A stretch of 64,000 nt of DNA, from contig NZ_KI911783.1 of NCBI RefSeq assembly GCF_000515415.1, forward strand, positions 3,152,392-3,216,391, given 5' to 3'. The position numbers and the translations under genes are program-made. Shown in pieces: positions 37,332 through 51,182 of the stretch. Origin of the DNA: Bradyrhizobium sp. WSM1417 (GTDB taxonomy: Bacteria; Pseudomonadota; Alphaproteobacteria; Rhizobiales; Xanthobacteraceae). How positions within the stretch are numbered: the stretch's first letter is position 1; each line of letters begins with the position of its first letter. The notes beneath the pieces were generated by a model, which was not told the origin of the DNA, made no database searches, and saw only the letters and a list, made by a program, of their open reading frames with translations.

Positions 37332-37544
37332 ATGGATAACGTACGTCGCTACCGCGCGCTAGCGTCCCTCTGTCGTCAGCAGGCCGCCTACCGGCCGCTC
37401 CAGAGCTGGGAACTGCTCGGCCAGGCCGAACATTTCGAATATCTCGCCGAAGTCGAGCTCAAGGCGCATTTCGACGCGTGCAATGCGCAACAAGACGAGG
37501 ACGGCGTCGAGGTCACGGCGTGGGAGAGACCCGCTGCGGCGTGA
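37332..37544 (+). CDS. Small hypothetical protein, paralogue of the product of 26796-27017
   Basis: The 70-residue product begins MDNVRRYRALASLCRQQAAY and has RPLQSWELLGQAEHFEYLAE and an acidic end. It shares its layout with the 73-residue protein at 26796. The ATG at 37332 was chosen over a GTG at 37311 because GGGAGGG lies at the right distance. Function is unknown. Confidence 0.6.
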   Translation: MDNVRRYRALASLCRQQAAYRPLQSWELLGQAEHFEYLAEVELKAHFDACNAQQDEDGVEVTAWERPAAA

Positions 37545-37659
37545 CGGTCGAACTCGTTCGAAGATGACCTGAACTTGCCGGTTCCGGCACCGCTCAAGGA
37601 CGCGGTTGTCAGCCCGAACGACAAGGCTTGTGACCGGCCCGACCTGGATCGTCCCTCGA

Positions 37660-38495
37660 TTAATGCGACATCAGCGTCGGGACGGTCATGGCTTCCAGCA
37701 TGGCGCGGGTGACGCCGCCGAGGAACCGTTCCTGCAATCGCGAATGGCCGTAGCCGCCCATGACCAGAAGATCGAGGCTCTCATCGGCTGCCAACGACAG
37801 CATGGTCGGCTGAATGTCAGAGCGCGCCGCCGACAGGTTGACCGTGCGGGTCAACAGTCCGCGCCGGCCGAGATGCCTTGCCAGATTGCGGGTCGAGACC
37901 TCGTCGGGAACCGTATCTGTTTCGTTGATCGCGATGATCACGATCTCCTCGGCGCGGGCCAGGAACGGTGCAGCGTCGCGCATCGCGCGCGCGGCGAGGC
38001 GGCTGCCATCCCAGCAGATGCGATTCGTTTCGCCTTGAATGCTCCATGGAAGGTGTAGGGCAGGAAAAGCACCGGCCCACCCGCCTGGAACAGGATCTCA
38101 CGGGGCACATCGTTGTCGAGTGAGCCTTGCGCCGGATCCGGCTGGAGCACGATGCTGAGATCGTGCAGCCGCGCCATCTCGCCGAGCAAGCCGACCGCCT
38201 CCCCCGGCATCGTTCCGAGCGGGTGGCATGTGTAGGAAATGCCGGCGTTCATCGCTTCGCTCTTGAACACCGCGAGCGCCGCCTCGGCCCGCTCCACTGC
38301 GCTTTCGCGCTCCATCTCGAACACCGCCGCCACCGCAGCGCCGCCCTCCATGACGTAGGCCGCGCTGGTTGCCACATATCCAACCGCGACTGCATCGAGA
38401 TGGGCGTTGAGGCCCGCTGCGAGTGAGATCGAGCCATCGATCACCGGGCGCATCGGGCGCTCGGTGGGGATGTGGACGAGAATGTCTTTGTACAT
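37660..38495 (-). pseudogene. Universal stress protein (two UspA domains), frameshifted
   Basis: Translation from ATG 38495 (GGAGGCGCGTC upstream) gives MYKDILVHIPTERPMRPVID and a first Usp domain, reaching PVLFLPYTFHGAFKAKRI. The expected continuation, ICWDGSRLAARAMRDAAPFL and a second Usp domain ending VMGGYGHSRLQERFLGGVTR, is in another frame. The switch falls at about 38019-38022, where one base appears missing. Either the gene is inactivated or there is a sequence error. Intact relatives are about 275-residue stress proteins. A FixK-type box lies 62 bp upstream. Confidence 0.75.
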
Positions 38496-38556
38496 GACGC
38501 GCCTCCGATGGACATCATCCGGTGACCGCAGTCTTTCACGGTGCGCAGGGCCCGCG

Positions 38557-38570
38557 TTGAGCTGCATCAA
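38557..38570. promoter_or_regulatory. FixK/FNR-type box
   Basis: TTGAGCTGCATCAA fits the rhizobial FixK consensus TTGA-N6-TCAA exactly. Its centre lies about 68 bp before the universal stress protein start, consistent with a class II site at -41.5 and a leader of about 27 bases. It also lies 134 bp before degP. Confidence 0.6.
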
Positions 38571-38661
38571 ACGTGCAGCCTCGAGTTTTGGACCTTCGCC
38601 GGCCCGGCTACTTTGCCAAGATTTAACCGCGCGGACGGGACGCTGTAAGGTGGCGACCACC

Positions 38662-38691
38662 ATGTTGGGTGCAAGGCGACTTACCCAACAT
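38662..38691. promoter_or_regulatory. Inverted repeat before degP
   Basis: ATGTTGGGT at 38662-38670 is matched by ACCCAACAT at 38683-38691 around a 12-base loop, perfect over 9 bp. It ends 12 bp before the degP start. It could be a leader hairpin near the ribosome site or a regulator-binding dyad. If translation began at the ATG at 38662 it would be coding instead. Confidence 0.5.
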
Positions 38692-38703
38692 GGACATATC
38701 GAC

Positions 38704-40239
38704 ATGAGCGATCGCGTCAATTCCGACACCACAACGCCCCGCAAGATCCTGAGACCGCGCCGGCTCGCGCTGCTCGGCACCGTGGCCGCGCTTGGGCTGG
38801 CCGTGCTGGCGACTGCCCCCGGCTCTTCGCCGTTCAGCGCGAACTCCTTCATTGCGCCCGCCCAGGCCGCGGAGACCGCTGCGACACCGCCGGGCTTCGG
38901 CGACCTCGTCAGCAAGGTCAAACCTGCCGTGATCTCGGTGCGGGTCAGGATCGACCAGGACAACGATAAGAGCGCGATGCTGCAACAGAACCGGATGGAT
39001 TCGGACGAGGCATCGCCGTTCGACCAGTTCTCGCGGCAATTCGGCTTCCGCGGCCCTGGCATGGAAGGCATGCCGCGCCAGCACCGCCAGATGATCACGG
39101 GTGAGGGCTCCGGCTTCTTCATCTCCGCCGACGGCTACGCCGTGACCAACAACCACGTCGTCGATCACGCCGAGTCCGTGCAAGTGACGATGGACGACGG
39201 CACGATCTACAGCGCGAAAGTGGTCGGCACCGATCCGAAAACGGATCTCGCGCTGATCAAGGTCGAAGGCAAGAAGGATTTTCCGTTCGTCAAATTCTCC
39301 GACCAGAAGCCGCGCATCGGCGACTGGGTGGTCGCGGTCGGCAATCCCTTCGGCCTCGGCGGCACCGTGACCGCCGGCATCGTCTCGGCCAGCGGCCGCG
39401 ACATCGGCAACGGTCCCTATGATGACTTCATCCAGATCGACGCGCCGATCAACAAGGGCAATTCCGGCGGCCCGGCCTTCGACATGAACGGCAACGTGAT
39501 CGGCGTGAACACTGCGATCTTCTCGCCCTCCGGCGGCTCGGTCGGCATCGGCTTCGACATTCCGGCCTCGACCGCAAAGCTCGTCGTCGCACAGTTGAAG
39601 GACAAGGGCGCGGTCACTCGCGGCTGGCTCGGCGTGCAGGTGCAGCCGGTGACATCGGATATCGCCGACAGCCTCGGCCTCAAGGAGGCGCGCGGCGCGA
39701 TCGTCGACAATCCGCAGGATGGCAGCCCGGCGGCGAAGGCGGGCATCGAGGCGGGCGACGTCATCACCGCCGTCAACGGCACTGCGATCAAGGATTCCCG
39801 CGATCTCGCCCGCACCATCGCCACCCTGGCGCCAGGCACGTCCGTGAAGCTCGACGTCGTCCACAAGGGCGACAGCAAGACGGTGACATTGGCGCTCGGC
39901 GAGTTGCCGAACGAGCGGCAGGCAAGAGCCGACGAGGGCAAGTCGCAGCCAGATGCCGGCATGCCGCCGCGTCTCGGACTCAGCCTGGCTCCGGCCGGGG
40001 ACATCCAGGGCGCCGGCCAGAAGGGCGTCGTCGTCACTGAAGTCGATCCGCAAGGGCCGGCCGCGCAACGCGGCATCCAGACCGGCGACGTCATCCTCAA
40101 TGTCGGCGGCAAGGCCGTCGCCAATATCGGCGATGTCCGTTCGGAGCTGGCGCAGGCGAAATCGTCCGGCAAGCGCAGCGTGCTGCTGCAGGTCAGAAGC
40201 GCACAGGCGACCCGGTTCGTCGCGGTGCCGCTCGCATAA
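38704..40239 (+). CDS. degP: DegP/HtrA-family (Do) periplasmic serine endoprotease
   Basis: This 511-residue protease has an N-terminal signal anchor (LALLGTVAALGLAVLATAPG) and a trypsin-like domain with catalytic H151 (TNNHVVDHAE), D181 (PKTDLALIKV) and S254 (NKGNSGGPAFD). Two PDZ domains follow (about 285-375 and 415-500). It degrades or refolds damaged envelope proteins. A Met/Gln-rich loop near residues 92-130 resembles the LA loop. The ATG at 38704 is used; an in-frame ATG at 38662 has a better AAGGTGG site but would add 14 residues that include the inverted repeat. Confidence 0.88.
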   Translation: MSDRVNSDTTTPRKILRPRRLALLGTVAALGLAVLATAPGSSPFSANSFIAPAQAAETAATPPGFGDLVSKVKPAVISVRVRIDQDNDKSAMLQQNRMDSDEASPFDQFSRQFGFRGPGMEGMPRQHRQMITGEGSGFFISADGYAVTNNHVVDHAESVQVTMDDGTIYSAKVVGTDPKTDLALIKVEGKKDFPFVKFSDQKPRIGDWVVAVGNPFGLGGTVTAGIVSASGRDIGNGPYDDFIQIDAPINKGNSGGPAFDMNGNVIGVNTAIFSPSGGSVGIGFDIPASTAKLVVAQLKDKGAVTRGWLGVQVQPVTSDIADSLGLKEARGAIVDNPQDGSPAAKAGIEAGDVITAVNGTAIKDSRDLARTIATLAPGTSVKLDVVHKGDSKTVTLALGELPNERQARADEGKSQPDAGMPPRLGLSLAPAGDIQGAGQKGVVVTEVDPQGPAAQRGIQTGDVILNVGGKAVANIGDVRSELAQAKSSGKRSVLLQVRSAQATRFVAVPLA

Positions 40240-40266
40240 GTCGAACGTCGATCGGCGCAAGTCCAA

Positions 40267-40290
40267 AAAGGCGGCCCAAGGGCCGCCTTT
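40267..40290 (+). terminator. Rho-independent terminator of degP
   Basis: AAAGGCGGCCC and GGGCCGCCTTT form a perfect 11-bp stem with an AA loop, 27 bp after the degP stop codon. The stem's A/T ends give a short T-run on either strand. Confidence 0.85.
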
Positions 40291-40504
40291 CCTGTTCGCC
40301 TTCCGGATTCCGGATGCCCGCCGATAACATTCTCGTTAACGGCAGGGAGGATGACCCGGTTCGTCCGAAAAAGCCGTGTTCGCTCATCACAATTGCGGAT
40401 CTCGTATGGACTCGGCGGCAATGAAGCCGCCGACGATTGCAAGCGTGGAACTTCGAACTTGTCGCCGCTGAGCCGGCCGGCAATTCGTATTGATCGGTGC
40501 CGAC

Positions 40505-40867
40505 ATGGATCGATTGAAGCTCTCGCTAAGGACTGCGCTGCTCGTGGCGCCATTCGTGCTGTGGGGTGGAAACGCTCTCGGGCGTGACGATGGCCGCTAC
40601 GCGGACTCTCCCCTCAAGCCATGGTTCGATGGCCTGCGCAGCCATCTCGGTCCGTGCTGCTCGGATGCAGATGGGTTTGCCGTCGCCGATCCCGATTGGG
40701 ACTCGCACAATGGACATTATCGCGTGCGGCTCGACGGCGAGTGGGTCGAGGTGCCGGACGAAGCCGTGATCACCGAGCCGAACCGGGCCGGCCGCACCAT
40801 GGTGTGGCCGGTGAAGACCGCGTTCGGCGTTTCGATTCGCTGCTTCATGCCGGGCAGCATGATCTGA
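40505..40867 (+). CDS. Secreted conserved hypothetical protein
   Basis: The 120-residue product has a signal peptide (LRTALLVAPFVLWGGNALG) and a small domain with three cysteines (GPCCSDADG and SIRCFMPGSMI) and a Trp/Gly pattern around DPDWDSHNGHYRVRLDGEWV. The ATG at 40505 is preferred to a TTG at 40490. Proteins of this kind are common in Bradyrhizobium, but the function is unknown. Confidence 0.65.
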   Translation: MDRLKLSLRTALLVAPFVLWGGNALGRDDGRYADSPLKPWFDGLRSHLGPCCSDADGFAVADPDWDSHNGHYRVRLDGEWVEVPDEAVITEPNRAGRTMVWPVKTAFGVSIRCFMPGSMI

Positions 40868-40873
40868 CGGAGG

Positions 40874-41191
40874 TCAGCGCGACCGTTTGGAGGATTTGCG
40901 CTTCGACCTTTTCTTCGAACTCTTCTTCGAAGTCTTCTTGGATGTTTTCCGAGATGTCTTCTTTGAGGTCTTCTTGGACGTCTTCCGCTTTGCGGCTTTC
41001 TTCGGGACCTTCTTGCCCTTCTTGCGCGCTTTCGACAGGCCGATCGCGATTGCCTGCTTGCGGCTCTTCACGCGTCCGCCTCGACCGCCCGGTCCGCTTT
41101 TGGCGGTACCCTTCTTGTAGCGCTTCATCTCACTTTCGACATCGCTGCCGGAGCTGCGCGAGTAGCGGCGCTTCTTTGCCTTGCGTGCCAT
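40874..41191 (-). CDS. Lys-rich DUF6496-type protein with KTSKK repeats
   Basis: The 105-residue product is extremely basic. The first 55 residues carry the DUF6496 block (EMKRYKKGTAKSG, VKSRKQAIAIGLSKARKKG). The last 45 are near-perfect K-T/S-S-K-K repeats resembling eukaryotic H1 tails and AlgP-like proteins. DNA or RNA binding is likely from charge alone. The upstream GGAAC-N16-TGTT site suggests stress induction. It is convergent with the secreted protein gene, with 6 bp between stops. Confidence 0.75.
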   Translation of the reverse strand: MARKAKKRRYSRSSGSDVESEMKRYKKGTAKSGPGGRGGRVKSRKQAIAIGLSKARKKGKKVPKKAAKRKTSKKTSKKTSRKTSKKTSKKSSKKRSKRKSSKRSR

Positions 41192-41215
41192 GCATGTTCT
41201 CCCTTGGCCTGGGAA

Positions 41216-41240
41216 AACAATCCGAGACAGGCATGGTTCC
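41216..41240 (-). promoter_or_regulatory. EcfG-like promoter motif (GGAAC-N16-TGTT)
   Basis: On the minus strand GGAAC (41240-41236), 16 bases, then TGTT (41219-41216), 24 bp before the Lys-rich protein start. Confidence 0.55.
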
Positions 41241-41277
41241 GAAAGCGCGCATGCACGTCCCGGATACGCGGCTTAGT

Positions 41278-41490
41278 CTAGAACGAATCCGCCAGCTCGA
41301 TCTCGGCTTCCAGCACCTGAATGCGCCGCGCTGCCTCGCTGGAGGACAGATCCCGCGCATATTGCGCGGGTTGATACGCCTCTTCGCTCAGCCGTTTCAG
41401 CCGGAGGCCCTGCGCCCGCGTCATCTGCTCGGTGAGGAAAGTCTTGGCGGTGAGGAAAGTCTTGGCGTCGTATTTACGCTGAACCTGCAT
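41278..41490 (-). CDS. DUF3072-like small protein
   Basis: The 70-residue product resembles DUF3072: MTRAQGLRLKRLSEEAYQP and LSSSEAARRIQVLEAEIEL. Near the N-terminus an 18-bp in-frame duplication gives AKTFLTAKTFLT. The start at 41490 is preceded by AGAAGGGAG. It is divergent from the small gene at 41552, with a LexA-type box between them. Confidence 0.6.
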   Translation of the reverse strand: MQVQRKYDAKTFLTAKTFLTEQMTRAQGLRLKRLSEEAYQPAQYARDLSSSEAARRIQVLEAEIELADSF

Positions 41491-41527
41491 GTCGCTTCTC
41501 CCTTCTGAAATTGTGACTTGACTATAT

Positions 41528-41542
41528 GTTCTTATTTTGTTC
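41528..41542. promoter_or_regulatory. Candidate LexA box (GTTC-N7-GTTC)
   Basis: GTTC at 41528-41531, seven bases, GTTC at 41539-41542 is the alphaproteobacterial LexA consensus. It lies in an AT-rich divergent promoter, 10 bp from the start at 41552 and 38 bp from the start at 41490. Confidence 0.45.
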
Positions 41543-41551
41543 TAACAAGTC

Positions 41552-41827
41552 ATGGACAACAGAATTAATGAAATTCGACGTAAAATCAGCGCCTTGAGGC
41601 TGGAAATGGCCGATATCGAGGTGTCCGTCCGCGAACTCGTCGACCGCGAGCACGATTGCACAGAGAAGGCGCTGGCGCAGATGGATCTGCGCCGGAAAAT
41701 CAATCTGCTGATCGGCGAATGGAAAGCTGCGGGTGGCGGCGATGTCCTGCCGAATGTCCGCGACAGGATGCGTCTTCGCTCAGCGAAGACATCAGGTAGT
41801 CCTCTGCGCGTGATCGCGCGCCCCTGA
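41552..41827 (+). CDS. Small coiled-coil hypothetical protein
   Basis: The 91-residue product starts MDNRINEIRRKISALRLEMA with a heptad-like helix to about residue 55 (LVDREHDCTEKALAQMDLRR), then a short basic tail. No known domain was recognised. The LexA-type box overlaps its promoter. It is followed by another small helical protein after 16 bp. Confidence 0.5.
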   Translation: MDNRINEIRRKISALRLEMADIEVSVRELVDREHDCTEKALAQMDLRRKINLLIGEWKAAGGGDVLPNVRDRMRLRSAKTSGSPLRVIARP

Positions 41828-41843
41828 GAGCTGGGAGCGCACG

Positions 41844-42053
41844 GTGGAGGAAGACCCGGATGCATACCGGATTCTAAAGCTGCGCGCCGAGATTCTCGAA
41901 CTGGGCTCTGCGATCCGGCAGTTGCAACGCGAGGGGCTCGACGACGCCGCGGCCCAGCTCTTGATCGCGCGCAAGCGCGCACGACTCGATCATCTGGTGA
42001 GAGCTGATCCCACCGGCGTTCATCCTGACATCCTGGGCAGCCATCGTAGCTGA
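41844..42053 (+). CDS. Small helical hypothetical protein
   Basis: This 69-residue product starts with GTG (GGGAGC about nine bases upstream). It has a helical core ILKLRAEILELGSAIRQLQR and a basic middle (IARKRARLDHL). It resembles its neighbour in layout and may be co-transcribed with it. No function can be given. Confidence 0.45.
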   Translation: MEEDPDAYRILKLRAEILELGSAIRQLQREGLDDAAAQLLIARKRARLDHLVRADPTGVHPDILGSHRS

Positions 42054-42107
42054 AGCGTGCGCGCAACGCGACCCGAGAAAAAGTTCGTTCGAACACCATA
42101 AGCAAAA

Positions 42108-42129
42108 AGGCCCCGCGATCGCGGGGCCT
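42108..42129. terminator. Bidirectional terminator
   Basis: AGGCCCCGCGA/TCGCGGGGCCT is a perfect 22-base palindrome between convergent genes. A-run AAAAA precedes it, giving a T-run for the minus-strand gene at 42152. Confidence 0.8.
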
Positions 42130-42151
42130 CTATGAGTTGGACGAACAAAAC

Positions 42152-42400
42152 CTACTTGGTGTTGCTCATGCCGCTCTTGTTGTTCGTCATGGTGCCGCCT
42201 TGGTCGGAGCCGGGGCCGGAGCCGCCCTGACCGGAGGGATCAGCACCCTTGGAGGGCTTGGTGTTGGCGCCCGTGGTGGTCTGCGACGACGACATCGAGG
42301 ATCCGTGTTTTGCCTTGTGCGACTTGGCCTGCACGGCGAACGGTGCGGCGGCGAGGCCGGTGGCCAACATCACGGCAAGAGCGAGCTTTGTGGTCTTCAT
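42152..42400 (-). CDS. Small secreted Gly/Ser-rich protein
   Basis: The 82-residue product has a signal peptide (LALAVMLATGLAAAPFAVQA) and a low-complexity, probably unfolded mature part rich in Gly, Ser, Thr and Asn (DPSGQGGSGPGSDQGG). It resembles the protein at 51183 in plan. The ATG at 42400 follows GGGAGTT. An upstream GGAAC-N16-AGTT suggests stress control. Confidence 0.6.
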   Translation of the reverse strand: MKTTKLALAVMLATGLAAAPFAVQAKSHKAKHGSSMSSSQTTTGANTKPSKGADPSGQGGSGPGSDQGGTMTNNKSGMSNTK

Positions 42401-42438
42401 GTGCGGGAACTCCCTGAGTTGAATTGACGCAGGCAGCC

Positions 42439-42463
42439 AACTGCCATTCGTCGCAGGAGTTCC
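42439..42463 (-). promoter_or_regulatory. EcfG-like promoter motif (GGAAC-N16-AGTT)
   Basis: GGAAC (42463-42459), 16 bases, AGTT (42442-42439) on the minus strand, 38 bp before the secreted protein start. Confidence 0.5.
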
Positions 42464-42496
42464 GAACAAAGGAAGTTCCGGTAAAGGACGCATCCT

Positions 42497-42754
42497 TCAA
42501 GATTGCTTGTCCTCTGCGAGGATGAATACGACGCCGGTCAATGTCGCGCCGATCGCGAACGTCGTCACGAATGTGAGAGCGAAAACGACTACGGCCTGGC
42601 TTCCGCCGTGACTTAGCAAATTGGCGACGCCTGGATTGGACAGCACGAGCACGAGGCTGAAAGCGAGCCCGAGGGCTGCGCCCATCATGGCGTGCGTCAT
42701 CAGCTTGATGAGCCCGCTGGGAGAGATCAGGTCCGACGACTTCTTCGCGCGCAT
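42497..42754 (-). CDS. Small two-helix membrane protein
   Basis: The 85-residue product has two transmembrane segments (AMMGAALGLAFSLVLVLS and VVVFALTFVTTFAIGATLTG) joined by a short loop. No domain was recognised. The exact GGAAC-N16-CGTT motif 25 bp upstream makes it one of the best general-stress candidates in the window. Confidence 0.6.
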   Translation of the reverse strand: MRAKKSSDLISPSGLIKLMTHAMMGAALGLAFSLVLVLSNPGVANLLSHGGSQAVVVFALTFVTTFAIGATLTGVVFILAEDKQS

Positions 42755-42779
42755 GGAACTCTATCCCAATCTCGCATGC

Positions 42780-42804
42780 AACGCCTGCGTCACGCGCCGG
42801 TTCC
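42780..42804 (-). promoter_or_regulatory. EcfG-like promoter motif (GGAAC-N16-CGTT)
   Basis: GGAAC (42804-42800), 16 bases, CGTT (42783-42780) on the minus strand, a full consensus match, before the two-helix membrane protein gene. Confidence 0.65.
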
Positions 42805-42892
42805 ACCCGCATGAAGGAATTGTCATCCTGCGCTTCATCCGACGTTCATGCCGGGTGGGCAAGAATGACCACGCAACACGGGAACATTCGAT

Positions 42893-43114
42893 ATGGGTAA
42901 GGTGGTCTTTCTCTATCGCTCTCTGGCTTATCGTAACGCCGCTGCGGACATCCTCCGCAAGGCCCGCAAGCTGCCCCGCGGCGCGGAGCGAAGCGCGGCG
43001 TGCCGCTATGCCAAGGCTCTGCGCGATCTCGCCCAAACGGAAGCCTGGCTTGAAGGACGGGTCGCGCGCGAGCTGCAAACGACGCAGCCCAGGAAGAGTG
43101 CGGCCTCCGGTTAA
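42893..43114 (+). CDS. Small hypothetical protein
   Basis: This 73-residue basic helical product contains AADILRKARKLPRGAERSA and KALRDLAQTEAWLEGRVARE. The A-W-L-x-G end resembles the small protein at 52083 (ANEQDWLDGEV). It overlaps the convergent HWE kinase stop by 4 bp. The ribosome site is weak, so the call is tentative. Confidence 0.45.
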   Translation: MGKVVFLYRSLAYRNAAADILRKARKLPRGAERSAACRYAKALRDLAQTEAWLEGRVARELQTTQPRKSAASG

Positions 43115-44601
43115 CCGGACGCGCGCTGCAATTCGGCGGAGCTGGCGGCTTCGAAGTTGCCGGGCGCGGTCGTCGCGGCAGTCTTGCGGACCAACGGCAC
43201 CTCGAGCCGGCACAACAGACCCTCGGCGCGCCAATCGAAACGCGCCTGCCCGCCGAGCTGGGACTCGACGCTCGCAAGCAGGCTCCGCGTACCAAACCCG
43301 CGGGATTTCGGCGTCATGACGAGCGGGCCGCCGGACTCCTCCCAAGTCAGCGTGAGCAGCTCGTCCTCGACCTGCCAGCCGATCGCGAGCCGTCCCGTCC
43401 GCGTCGAGAGCGCGCCATACTTCGCCGAGTTGGTGAAAAGCTCATGCAGCGCCAGCGCCAGCGTCTGGGCGGTTGCCGGCAGCAACTGAACTTCGGATCC
43501 CGCCAATTTGATCTGGCCGCCGAGGGAATAGGGCGCAAGCTCCTCGTCGATCAGCTTCGAGAGTTCGGCGCCCTGCCAGCTCGATAGCGACAGGATCGTG
43601 TGCACGCGCGCCAGTGCATTGATGCGCCCCTCGACGGCGCTGACATAGGCTTTCACCTCGTCGGCGCGGGTGAGGCGCACGATCGATTGCGCCAGCGCCA
43701 GCGCATTCTTGGCGCGATGATCGACTTCCCGCGCCAGGAGAGTCTGCCGTTCCTCGGCGCGCTTGCGTTCGGTGATGTCCACCGTCACGCCGCTGACGCG
43801 CATGACCCGACCGCTATCGTCAACCGTGGCGGCGGCCGTGCCGACACACCAGCGCACATCGCCGTCGGGCCGCACGATGCGGAACTCCGTTTCATAGGAG
43901 CGTGTGCCCTTGTTGAATTCGGCGATCGCCTTGCGCAACTGATCGACGTCATCCGGATGCAACAGCGCCTGAACGTTGGCCGGATTCACCTCGAAGCTGT
44001 CCGGGCCAACACCAAAGATGCGGTATTGCCCCTCGTCCCACATCCAGTCGCCGGTGACCCAGTCCCAGTCCCACGAACCCATCTTGCCGGCGGCGATCGC
44101 CATGCTGCGCCGCTCTTCGCTCTCGCGGAGCTTTGCGGTGGAATTCTCCAGCTCGGCCGTGCGTGCACGCACGCGGTCCTCGAGATCCTGGTTCAGCCGC
44201 TCGAGTTCGCGCGTCTTGCGATAGAGTTCTGCAAACACCTTGACCTTGGCGCGCAGCACCTCCGGCACGACCGGCACGGGGACGTAGTCGACGGCGCCCA
44301 TCTCGTAGCCGCGCAGGCGGTCGATGTCGCTGACTTGAATGGCCGAGATGAAGATCATCGCGGTCTTCTGGAAGCGCGGGTGCTCGCGGATCATCGCGGC
44401 GAGCTCGAAGCCGTCGAGCTCGGGCATGCAGACGTCGACCAGGATCACCGCGATCTCGGTCTTGAGCAGCACCTCCAGACCCTCCCGACCGGACGAGGCG
44501 ATCACGAGGTTCTGGCCGAGATCCTTCAGGATCACCTCATAGGCGAGCAGCTTGGCCGGCTGGTCGTCGACGAGGAGGATGTTGACCTTTTCGTGGTCCA
44601 T
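43111..44601 (-). CDS. Response regulator-PAS-HWE histidine kinase
   Basis: This 496-residue soluble protein has an N-terminal receiver domain with phospho-acceptor D56 (VILVDVCMPELDGF), a coiled linker (about 125-160), a PAS domain (about 165-280) and an HWE kinase core. The core has H295 (LAREVDHRAKNALALAQSIV) and the N-box HELFTNSAKYGAL. HWE kinases in alphaproteobacteria often feed PhyR and the EcfG stress response. It starts 13 bp after the giant hybrid kinase, so its receiver may be a phosphotransfer partner. Confidence 0.87.
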   Translation of the reverse strand: MDHEKVNILLVDDQPAKLLAYEVILKDLGQNLVIASSGREGLEVLLKTEIAVILVDVCMPELDGFELAAMIREHPRFQKTAMIFISAIQVSDIDRLRGYEMGAVDYVPVPVVPEVLRAKVKVFAELYRKTRELERLNQDLEDRVRARTAELENSTAKLRESEERRSMAIAAGKMGSWDWDWVTGDWMWDEGQYRIFGVGPDSFEVNPANVQALLHPDDVDQLRKAIAEFNKGTRSYETEFRIVRPDGDVRWCVGTAAATVDDSGRVMRVSGVTVDITERKRAEERQTLLAREVDHRAKNALALAQSIVRLTRADEVKAYVSAVEGRINALARVHTILSLSSWQGAELSKLIDEELAPYSLGGQIKLAGSEVQLLPATAQTLALALHELFTNSAKYGALSTRTGRLAIGWQVEDELLTLTWEESGGPLVMTPKSRGFGTRSLLASVESQLGGQARFDWRAEGLLCRLEVPLVRKTAATTAPGNFEAASSAELQRASG

Positions 44602-44614
44602 ACGGGCATCCAAC

Positions 44615-50902
<6,288 letters not shown>

Positions 50903-51131
50903 ACTGATTCCCCCGCAGGCGTCGGCCGATTCCCAGGCGAGACGCGGTTTATCAAAATAGAGCGTCAGCCAAATTCGAAATCAAGCGCCAACGTCACGGC
51001 GCCCGGAAGTGGAACCTGCTTTGCTCAGCCCGATTAACATAAGTGCCATCCCTCGGAATGGTTCCATCCGGTTCCAGTCTTTCCGGGCCGGCAGATCGGT
51101 TTGTTTTCAGCGACTTGGTCATCTGCCTTCC
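50903..51131. other. Gene-free upstream region of the giant kinase
   Basis: On the minus strand there is a GGAAC-N17-CTTA (about 51063-51039) that fits the stress promoter poorly, and an AT-rich stretch TTGATAAACC near 50960. No confident promoter was found. The region separates divergent transcripts. Confidence 0.4.
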
Positions 51132-51156
51132 GGAACGGAGCGCCGGGCCTGCCGTT
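51132..51156 (+). promoter_or_regulatory. EcfG-like promoter motif (GGAAC-N16-CGTT)
   Basis: GGAAC at 51132-51136, 16 bases, CGTT at 51153-51156, a full consensus match 26 bp before the secreted protein start at 51183. Confidence 0.68.
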
Positions 51157-51182
51157 AGCCCGCAGATGCAGGGAGAGCGCAC

